Shown in pieces: positions 1 to 6,438 of a stretch of DNA of 35,764 nt (its first letter is position 1; each line of letters opens with the position of its first letter). Origin of the DNA: an uncultured Pedobacter sp. (GTDB taxonomy: Bacteria > Bacteroidota > Bacteroidia > Sphingobacteriales > Sphingobacteriaceae); assembly GCF_946479715.1 (NCBI RefSeq), contig NZ_CAMLHF010000033.1, forward strand, positions 1-35,764. Direction: 5' to 3'. A model generated the notes under the pieces. That model was given only the letters and a program-made list of their open reading frames with translations, ran no database searches and had not been told where the DNA came from. A program made the position numbers and the translations under genes.

Positions 1-768
1 GAGAGCCTTAAAAAGGTGCCTCGTTTAGGAGACAAGGCTTTTGAGCAGGCTGCTTGATTTTTAAGAATTAGTAATTCGGAGCATGTGCTTGATACCAGTG
101 CCGTTCACCCGGAGCGTTATGCCCTGGTTAATAAAATGGCAAGAGACCTGAACTGTAGTGTAGCTCAGCTAATGAAAGATGCCGAGTTAAGAAAACAGAT
201 CAAGCTTCAGCAATATGTAAGTGAGGAAATTGGTTTGCCAACCTTAAACGACATTATGAGTGAGCTTGCAAAACCAGGAAGAGATCCTCGTGAGCAATTC
301 GAAATATTTAGCTTTACTGATGGCGTAAATGCAATAGCTGATTTAAAGATCGGTATGAAATTGCCTGGCATCGTTACCAATATTACCAATTTCGGAGCCT
401 TTGTAGATATAGGAGTTCACCAGGATGGATTGGTGCATACCAGTCAGCTTTCCAATAAATTTGTAACTAATGCCAATGATGTTGTTAAAGTTCATCAGAA
501 GGTAGAAGTTACGGTGGTTGAAGTGGATGTGGCAAGAAAGCGTATTTCGCTTTCTATGAAAACAGCGACGGCTGCTCCAAAACCTCAGGTTAAAAAGGCA
601 GATCAAAGGCCTAATAACTTTAAAAAACCGGTAAGTGCAGGTAAACCGGATCAACATAGAAAGCCATCAAAACCTCAAACTAATAACGGCGGAGGGAAGA
701 AAGATAAGCCGCTACCAGATGGGGATTTACAATTGAAGCTTGAAGCATTGAAAAATATGTTTAAATAA
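1..768 (+). pseudogene. tex: Tex transcription accessory protein, C-terminal part, with in-frame TGA
   Basis: The reading frame is open from the first base and reads KVPRLGDKAFEQAA, then TGA at 55-57, then FLRISNSEHVLDTSAVHPERY. This is the helix-hairpin-helix region of Tex, where the family has AAGFLRI; the stop therefore replaces a conserved Gly, and one GGA to TGA change explains it. Beyond the stop the frame stays intact to the TAA at 766-768. It contains an S1 RNA-binding domain (about residues 90-160 counted from GTG 85; core GIVTNITNFGAFVDIG) and a Lys/Pro-rich tail. Tex is a cytoplasmic nucleic-acid-binding protein linked to transcription and RNA metabolism. A GTG at 85, with GGAG just upstream, could start a 227-residue fragment holding only the S1 domain. 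Whether this is a true pseudogene, a sequencing error or a readthrough case cannot be decided here. The 5' part lies outside the window. Confidence 0.85.
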
Positions 769-771
769 TAA

Positions 772-808
772 AAAGCGCCCGAATCAATATTTATGATTCG
801 GGCGCTTT
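772..808. terminator. Bidirectional terminator between tex and the Lrp-type gene
   Basis: A perfect 15-bp stem (772-786 with 794-808) encloses a 7-nt loop. It is GC-rich in the middle and flanked by A and T runs on both sides. It lies 3 nt after the tex stop and 18 nt before the 3' end of the convergent regulator gene, so it can serve both transcripts. Confidence 0.88.
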
Positions 809-826
809 ATTTAATCCTGTATATCG

Positions 827-1300
827 CTACAATTCAATCTGTCTTTTGATACTTTCTTCAAGAGAGATTAATGTTTCTGTGCGTTGTATGCCAGATACAG
901 CTTGGATTTCTTCATTTAATACATGCCTAAGGTGGCTCGTGTCGCGACAAATGATCTTAGCAAACATGCTATAAGCCCCGGTGGTGTAATGAAGCTCTAC
1001 AACTTCTTTAATTTTACTTAATTGTTCTACAGCATCTTTATACTGAATTCCTTTTTCAAGATAGATACCAAGGAAGGCACAAATGTCGTAACCCGCCTTT
1101 TGTGGATCGATGATCAGGTGTGATCCTTTGATGATACCCATTTCCTGAAGTTTTTTCATTCGGACATGTATTGTTCCACCAGAAACAATCAGATCTTTAG
1201 CAATTTCTGTGTAAGGCTTAGTTGCATCATGCATCAGTTGCTTCAAGATATCAATATCCAGGTTATCAATTTCTAAATTTTGGGTTTCTTTTTTAAGCAT
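827..1300 (-). CDS. Lrp/AsnC family transcriptional regulator
   Basis: This 157-residue protein has the usual Lrp/AsnC length and layout. An N-terminal helix-turn-helix covers about residues 11-60 (IDNLDIDILKQL, then GGTIHVRMKKLQEMGII), and a C-terminal RAM/AsnC ligand-binding domain covers about 68-150 (AFLGIYLEKG, VVELHYTTGAYSMFAKI). The family forms octameric DNA-binding regulators that respond to amino acids. I chose the ATG at 1300 (MLKKETQNLE); the frame could extend to a TTG at 1321, but that adds only seven atypical residues. No clear Shine-Dalgarno sequence is visible. It converges on tex across the shared terminator at 772-808 and is divergent from the tRNA-like gene. Its ligand and targets cannot be told from the sequence. 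Confidence 0.92.
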   Translation of the reverse strand: MLKKETQNLEIDNLDIDILKQLMHDATKPYTEIAKDLIVSGGTIHVRMKKLQEMGIIKGSHLIIDPQKAGYDICAFLGIYLEKGIQYKDAVEQLSKIKEVVELHYTTGAYSMFAKIICRDTSHLRHVLNEEIQAVSGIQRTETLISLEESIKRQIEL

Positions 1301-1373
1301 CGTTTTGATATTTGGTAACAATATTCTAAGTTAATTAGAAATATCGTAAAAATAAAATAAAATGTTTAAAATA

Positions 1374-1405
1374 TTTGCAACGTATATAGGTTGTTGTTAC
1401 ATTTG
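1374..1405 (+). promoter_or_regulatory. Bacteroidota-type promoter for the tRNA-like gene
   Basis: TTTG at 1374-1377 (-33 element) is followed after 20 nt by TACATTTG at 1398-1405, a match to the TAnnTTTG -7 consensus. Transcription would begin near 1410, about 43 nt before the predicted tRNA body. Confidence 0.6.
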
Positions 1406-1452
1406 TATCAAGCAAGTAACAAAAAATAGTTCTTTAAAACTTGTTTATACTC

Positions 1453-1563
1453 TGTAGGGTGGTGAAATTGGCAGACGCACCTCCTTGTCTCGGTGGTGGA
1501 GAATTTGGAAAACCCGTAAGGGCTAACCACTCCTTGAAGGTTCGACTCCTTCCCCAACAGCCA
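1453..1563 (+). tRNA. Class II (Leu-like) tRNA-like gene with giant variable arm; anticodon uncertain
   Basis: A cloverleaf can be drawn by hand. Acceptor strands 1453-1459 and 1553-1559 pair except for one A-A mismatch, followed by G1560 and an encoded CCA at 1561-1563. The D-arm is of Leu type (GTGAAATTGGCAGACGC). A perfect T-stem GAAGG/CCTTC encloses the standard TTCGACT loop. The best anticodon arm is CCTCC-TTGTCTC-GGTGG (1480-1496) with a central T-T mismatch. It puts GTC (an Asp anticodon) at 1487-1489, with an unusual T at position 37. The variable region is about 39 nt (1497-1535) and can fold as three stacked helices (GGAG/CTCC, TTGG/CTAA, CCC/GGG). The gene has its own promoter and terminator. 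It may be a degenerate tRNA-Leu, a specialised tRNA or a tRNA-like RNA. The body is convincing; the identity is not. Confidence 0.6.
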
Positions 1564-1590
1564 GTTTTTTTATGAATAATAAGTTAGTTA

Positions 1591-1628
1591 AAAAACGAGT
1601 GACCCCGGATAGGGCCACTCTTTTTTTT
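1591..1628 (+). terminator. Terminator of the tRNA-like gene
   Basis: The hairpin has GAGTG/CACTC and CCC/GGG pairs (1597-1605 with 1612-1620) and one A-C mismatch. It is preceded by an A run and followed by eight T residues at 1621-1628, 28 nt after the encoded CCA. Confidence 0.85.
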
Positions 1629-1653
1629 GCCTTTACCTTATTTAACGAAAACA

Positions 1654-1692
1654 AAAAAGGGTGTGTTTCAGATTATGAAACACACCCTTTTT
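1654..1692 (-). terminator. Terminator of the Oar-like TonB receptor gene
   Basis: A perfect 17-bp inverted repeat (1654-1670 with 1676-1692) has a 5-nt loop. On the minus strand it ends in a T run. It lies 18 nt beyond the stop codon of the receptor gene and is also terminator-like on the plus strand. Confidence 0.85.
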
Positions 1693-1710
1693 GATTTTGA
1701 GATCGAAAGT

Positions 1711-4700
1711 TTAGAAACCGTAGCGGATACCGATCTGACCCTGGTAAGGATTTCCAGATGGATTGGCAATACCAGAATTATTTACATTATATACAAACTG
1801 ATTGGTTGTGTTGTTGAACGAATTGACTGAATATAGTGCCTGATTACCCATCGATTCGTTGACGCCCCATTTCTTATTCAAAAGATTGGCTACGTTGAAA
1901 AGATCTCCAGAAATTTCAATGCTGTGGGTTTTATAAACTTTAAATTTCTTGCTGATCCTTAAGTCAAAAATACCATAGAATCCGTTGATACCACCATTTC
2001 GCTCAGCGATCTGACCACTGTACTTATTGATGTAGTCTTTAAGGCTCTGACTTGTGTTAGGATTATCCATGATGGCCTTTAAACCAGTTTGAATGTTGGC
2101 TGGTACAGCAGCATTGTTCCTGTCGAAAATAAAAGCAAGATCATTTGTTCCGGAAACAAAGTCGCCGTTTGTATTACCGCCCGACAATAGAGAATAGCGC
2201 GTGCCACCAATGCCAGAATAACGAATACCCACACTTACACCATAGAAGGTAGGTAGTGTGCCATAGAATACAATTTTATGTCTGAAATGGTTGTCTGAAT
2301 AACTCATCTTACTCAGGTCTCTTGGATCATCTTTTACAGGTAAGGCTAGCGTAGCGGTATTCGCTACGTTTCCATTATAAGAGGTATTGTCTTTTGTATC
2401 GTTTAATGTATAGCTGAAGGTGATTGTTCCGTCTTTAAAGTATTGATAAGTAGCATCCAGAACTGCTGCGAACTGGTTTACACGCCCTTTGCTGTTCATT
2501 TCCAATACCCTACCTATCTTCTGACTAATACGTCCCTGTTGCCAGTCTGGTGCAGCGTTGGTAATGCTTGCTGCCGGAACGTACACACCTCGGCCTCCTT
2601 CATTTTCCAATCTAAAGAATGGGTTTACTGCCATATTGCGATCTACGTACACGTAATTGTTGCGCCCTAACGTAGCAAAACCGGTTATAGTGACTTTAAA
2701 TTTCTCATTAATAAAATGTGAATAAGAAGCATTTGCCTTGTAAACTACAGGCACGCGAGCGTCGCTTGCGTTAGTGTTGATCGTGAGTAGTTTATTAACA
2801 CCTTGGATGTCAAACAATTCCAGTCCAGGTGCATTCTGAGGGTTATTGCGGTAGTCTATGAAATTTGGCACAGGAACATTAGGTGCTCTCACATCAACTG
2901 AGGCAATGCGCGTTCCGTCAAATACCCTGTTGTTGATGGTCATGTAATTATTGATGTCTGATCCGAAGATACCAGCACCTAGCCTGATGAAATCCCTGTG
3001 CTCCTCATTCACATCCCATGTGAACTGCAGTCTTGGTTGAATCTGGAAAGTTGATAGCGAGTTATCTGTGCGCAAACCAAGCTCATCCAGAACCAACTGA
3101 TTCAGAGGTGCAGCAGGATAGAAACTGTAATCGGCACGAATACCTGCAGTCATCTCCAGACCCGTTGCAAGCTTCGTTTGCATTTGTCCATAAAGGGCAG
3201 TGTTGAAAATCCCCTGGGTTACACTCGGATCTGCCACTAAAGGCACTTCCCTTGTGTATCTGTATGGTTTCAGATCATTGAAATTCTGTAAGGCAGTTCT
3301 GTTGTTTGCCGGATTGACAAGATCTGCAGTATTTCTAAACCAAAACCTACCGTTCAGCTCGCTTCCGTAAATAGAATGTGCACGGGTATACATCAGGTCT
3401 GCACCAAAAGTATATTTAATTTTATCTGTGTTGTAATAAAGGTTATTTACAATCTGGAATACATTATTAGTAAAGCCTTCCTGGGCAAAACGGTGACCAC
3501 CTATCTGAATGTTTGTTGCTGCATTGGCGCCATTAATACTTGAAATTACGTTTTCTACAACGGCTCTTGGAATGTTTGCGGCAGGCAACTGATCCCCGGG
3601 ACTGCTTAATTGGTAGGTGTACAAATGCTGTACCTTTAGCTCATTGGTTAGTTTCGAATTGATGGATGAACGTAAAGTAGCCAGTAAGCTGTTATCTACG
3701 TTTTTGTCATTTCCATAGGATTCGTACAAATTGATCGGGCTATTGTCTTCCAGACCCTGCTTGTTGCGGTCATTGGTATAGTTGTCTCTGATCGTCAACA
3801 GGTTTTTCTCGTTGATTTGCCAATCGATTCTTGCAAAACCTGCATCTGAACCCCGTAGCTTATCAAATTCTCCAGTCTGGCGTCCTTTTACCCCATATTT
3901 ATCCTGGGCTATGTCCACAAACTCTTTTAGCGTGGCAGGAGTAATCCTCAGTCGAGTAATATCGGCATCGGTTTCCAGATTGGCAATCATCAAAGGCCTT
4001 GCATCACGCTGATGGTCCCATGCAGCAAAGAAATGCAGTTTATCTTTAATGATCGGACCGCCTAATGAAAATCCATATTGATAGGTAGAGAAATCAGATT
4101 GGCGTTTGTTGCCATTGATGGCATAAGGACTCGCCAGCCAGTCTGCCCGGCCGTAAGTAAATGCCCCTCCACTGAAGGTATTCGTACCCGATTTGGTTAC
4201 TGCGCTAATGGTACCACCGCCACTTCTGCCAAAGGTTACATCATACTGGTTTGTTACCACCTGAAATTCACGTACCGCTTCCATAGATAACGAATAAGGT
4301 GCGCCACTTCGGCTGGTTGTAGAACCCGCTGAAGTTGGATTCTTGGCCGTCATACCATCAATAGTATAATTAGTAGAAGAGCCCAGCTGGCCTGATATTG
4401 TGCCACCACGGCTTAGAGGAGACAAGTCCATAAGATTGGTGAAATTCCGGCCATTTACAGGAAGCTTCTCAATGTCTCTGGCTGTAATTGTGGTCGCAGC
4501 GCCCAGGTTTTCAGTTTTGTTTTTAAGTCCTGATCCTACAATCTCTACTACTGCAAGATTTTCTACTGCATCCTGCATTGTGATATTGATTTTCAGGGCG
4601 TCTCCCTGGTTTAACGAGTAGCCGGTTATTTTTTGATCACCAAAACCAACATAAGTTGCAGTAATGGTGTAGGGTTTCCCAAGAGGAAGTTCTTTAAAGG

Positions 4701-4908
4701 TATATACCCCATTGTTGTTCGTTGTGGTGGTGGTACTAAAACCTGTAGATTCATTACGAACCCTGACAGATACACCCGGAACAGGTTTTTTTTGAGTATC
4801 AGTAACCGTTCCTGATATTGAAGTCTGTGTTGTTTGTGCCAGGAGTTTATTTTGGGCAAAGCAACAGAATAGAAGCAGGAGAGCTGTACATAGTAATTTT
4901 TTCATCAT
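1711..4908 (-). CDS. Oar-like TonB-dependent outer-membrane receptor
   Basis: The 1065-residue protein begins with a Sec signal peptide (about residues 1-25, ending LLAQ). A carboxypeptidase-regulatory-like beta-sandwich follows (about 30-113, ISGTVTDTQKKPVPGVSVRV), then a plug domain (about 120-255, with LPVNGRNFTNLMDLSPLSRG and YTIDGM) and a long beta-barrel ending in an aromatic residue (IGIRYGF). The NGRNFTNLMDLSP stretch and the FGRSGGGTISAVTKSGTN segment are typical of the Oar/Cna-B type of TonB receptor, not of SusC, and no SusD partner lies beside it. These proteins move large substrates across the outer membrane using TonB energy; the substrate here is unknown. The gene appears monocistronic, with its own terminator at 1654-1692. 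Two adjacent ATG codons begin the frame, and the upstream one is used here. Confidence 0.9.
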   Translation of the reverse strand: MMKKLLCTALLLLFCCFAQNKLLAQTTQTSISGTVTDTQKKPVPGVSVRVRNESTGFSTTTTTNNNGVYTFKELPLGKPYTITATYVGFGDQKITGYSLNQGDALKINITMQDAVENLAVVEIVGSGLKNKTENLGAATTITARDIEKLPVNGRNFTNLMDLSPLSRGGTISGQLGSSTNYTIDGMTAKNPTSAGSTTSRSGAPYSLSMEAVREFQVVTNQYDVTFGRSGGGTISAVTKSGTNTFSGGAFTYGRADWLASPYAINGNKRQSDFSTYQYGFSLGGPIIKDKLHFFAAWDHQRDARPLMIANLETDADITRLRITPATLKEFVDIAQDKYGVKGRQTGEFDKLRGSDAGFARIDWQINEKNLLTIRDNYTNDRNKQGLEDNSPINLYESYGNDKNVDNSLLATLRSSINSKLTNELKVQHLYTYQLSSPGDQLPAANIPRAVVENVISSINGANAATNIQIGGHRFAQEGFTNNVFQIVNNLYYNTDKIKYTFGADLMYTRAHSIYGSELNGRFWFRNTADLVNPANNRTALQNFNDLKPYRYTREVPLVADPSVTQGIFNTALYGQMQTKLATGLEMTAGIRADYSFYPAAPLNQLVLDELGLRTDNSLSTFQIQPRLQFTWDVNEEHRDFIRLGAGIFGSDINNYMTINNRVFDGTRIASVDVRAPNVPVPNFIDYRNNPQNAPGLELFDIQGVNKLLTINTNASDARVPVVYKANASYSHFINEKFKVTITGFATLGRNNYVYVDRNMAVNPFFRLENEGGRGVYVPAASITNAAPDWQQGRISQKIGRVLEMNSKGRVNQFAAVLDATYQYFKDGTITFSYTLNDTKDNTSYNGNVANTATLALPVKDDPRDLSKMSYSDNHFRHKIVFYGTLPTFYGVSVGIRYSGIGGTRYSLLSGGNTNGDFVSGTNDLAFIFDRNNAAVPANIQTGLKAIMDNPNTSQSLKDYINKYSGQIAERNGGINGFYGIFDLRISKKFKVYKTHSIEISGDLFNVANLLNKKWGVNESMGNQALYSVNSFNNTTNQFVYNVNNSGIANPSGNPYQGQIGIRYGF

Positions 4909-5051
4909 CTGAGTTAGTGGGTTGATTTTTGATGACGAAATTAAGGTCGGAATATTAGCTCAGAAATAGATTTATATTAAGAAATTCTGCAACGATTTAG
5001 ATATTAATGATGCTATGAAATAAAATACCAATGACAGGAGTTTACAGCTTT

Positions 5052-5123
5052 CGTCATCTCGACGATAGGAGAGATCCCTTGAACAAACATAACCAAGAGA
5101 TCTCTCCTATCGTCGAGATGACG
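5052..5123. repeat. Large palindromic repeat (25-bp perfect arms)
   Basis: The arms 5052-5076 and 5099-5123 are perfect reverse complements. The 22-nt centre can add CTTG/CAAG pairs. Each arm begins or ends with the CGTCATCTCGA / TCGAGATGACG motif. The element lies just after the amidohydrolase operon and before the TonB receptor gene. It lacks a T run, so it is not a standard terminator. A related, shorter palindrome lies at 19266-19285, which suggests a dispersed REP/MITE-like family. Confidence 0.85.
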
Positions 5124-5130
5124 GAGGGGG

Positions 5131-6438
5131 CTACTTCTTCCCAGCATTGTATTTATCACTAAACTTTTTGTCCAACTGCTTGTGGAGGTTATCCAGGTTA
5201 ATGTCTCTGCCTTGAATAAATGCCTGCTCAACCTTATTGCTTTTCATATCAAGAGCGTCACCAGCGGAGATAAAGAAAGTCGCATCTTTACCAATTTCCA
5301 AACTTCCTGCTGTTTTGTCTATTCCTAATACTTTTGCAGTATTTAAGGTAATGGTCTGCAAAGCTTTTTCTTTATCCAAGCCCCAGGCAGCAATAGTACC
5401 GGCCATAAAAGGAAGATTCCTTAGCTGCCAATAACTGTGCATACCCATCACTACATCGAGCCCAGCATTTGCTAATATCCCTGCATTCTTATAAGGCATA
5501 TTTACATCACTATCATCAGAATCGGGTAAGGTATGGGGCTCATTTACTATAATTGCAATGTTGTTTTCCTTTAAGAAACCGGTAATTAAATAAGCTTCAT
5601 CCCCGCCCACAATAACGGGCGTAATGCCATACTTTTTGGCAAACTTAACTGCTGCAATGATGTCTTTCTCGCCCGCTGCGGTAATGAATAACCGTTGACT
5701 GCCATCAAACAAATGTTTCATCGCTGCAAATCTTGTATTTGTTACTGCAGGTTTATCTGTTTCGGCATATGCTTTTGCTTCAGCAAAAAACTGATCAAGG
5801 GCATTTATAAGGTTTTGCGTACGTTCTTTAAGCGCATCGGCAGAAACAACAGGTCTGTTACCAGTGTTTCTGAATTTTGGCGTTACCGGCCAGTTTAAAT
5901 GCATGGCATCATCCTTTTTGATCACAGCGTCTTCCCAGTTCCATGCGTCGAGCTGTACTACTGATGAGCTGCCAGATATTGTGCCGCCCTGTGGAGTTAT
6001 CTGAGCCATTAATACACCGTTGCTTCTTACGGTAGCAGGCACTTTAGAATCTGTATTGTAAGCCACCAGAGCCCTGATGTGCGGATTAAAATCGCCAATC
6101 TCGTTATAATCAAGCGTAGCTTTAACGGAGCTGATTTCAATTAAACCAAGATTGGTTGTGGGAGCAATAAAGCCGGGATAAATGTGCTTTTCGTTTGCAT
6201 TGATTATTGTTGAGCCAGTCATGTCAATACGTGCAACAGTTGCATCCCCAACCCCTGTTATTTTCCCTTTATCAAAAATTAGATAGCTGTTTTCAATCAC
6301 CTTTCCATTGCCTACATGAAGTTTGGCACCCATCACAATGGTTTTTTTATCCTGTGGTTTTGCCGGTGAAATGTTGGCTTGTGCAAAGGAGTTAAATCCA
6401 AAGGCCGGCATCAGTAGCGTTAAAATGTATTTATTCAT
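5131..6438 (-). CDS. Secreted amidohydrolase-like protein lacking the usual metal ligands
   Basis: From ATG 6438 this is a 435-residue protein with a signal peptide (MNKYILTLLMPAFGFNSFAQ). It shows amidohydrolase-superfamily features: an N-terminal beta-sandwich strand set ending KHIYPGFI (about residue 84), and a C-terminal block ALQTITLNTAKVLGIDKTAGSLEIGKDATFFI typical of imidazolonepropionase-like enzymes. The HxH metal motif that normally follows PGFID is missing (APTTN instead), and the usual late Asp (GSD) reads GMHS. Catalysis by the standard mechanism is therefore doubtful. The start ATGAATAA overlaps the stop of the upstream 908-residue gene by 8 nt, so translation is probably coupled. 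An in-frame ATG at 6444 is also possible. The two proteins probably act together in the periplasm; the substrate is unknown. Confidence 0.85.
   Translation of the reverse strand: MNKYILTLLMPAFGFNSFAQANISPAKPQDKKTIVMGAKLHVGNGKVIENSYLIFDKGKITGVGDATVARIDMTGSTIINANEKHIYPGFIAPTTNLGLIEISSVKATLDYNEIGDFNPHIRALVAYNTDSKVPATVRSNGVLMAQITPQGGTISGSSSVVQLDAWNWEDAVIKKDDAMHLNWPVTPKFRNTGNRPVVSADALKERTQNLINALDQFFAEAKAYAETDKPAVTNTRFAAMKHLFDGSQRLFITAAGEKDIIAAVKFAKKYGITPVIVGGDEAYLITGFLKENNIAIIVNEPHTLPDSDDSDVNMPYKNAGILANAGLDVVMGMHSYWQLRNLPFMAGTIAAWGLDKEKALQTITLNTAKVLGIDKTAGSLEIGKDATFFISAGDALDMKSNKVEQAFIQGRDINLDNLHKQLDKKFSDKYNAGKK

Noticed and set aside
55..80. TGA in tex as a selenocysteine codon
   Set aside because: The position is a conserved Gly in Tex, not a redox residue. 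The only hairpin downstream (GAATT-AGT-AATTC) is a weak A/T stem with a 3-nt loop, and no selenocysteine genes are seen. TGA is a normal stop elsewhere, for example at 12864-12866.
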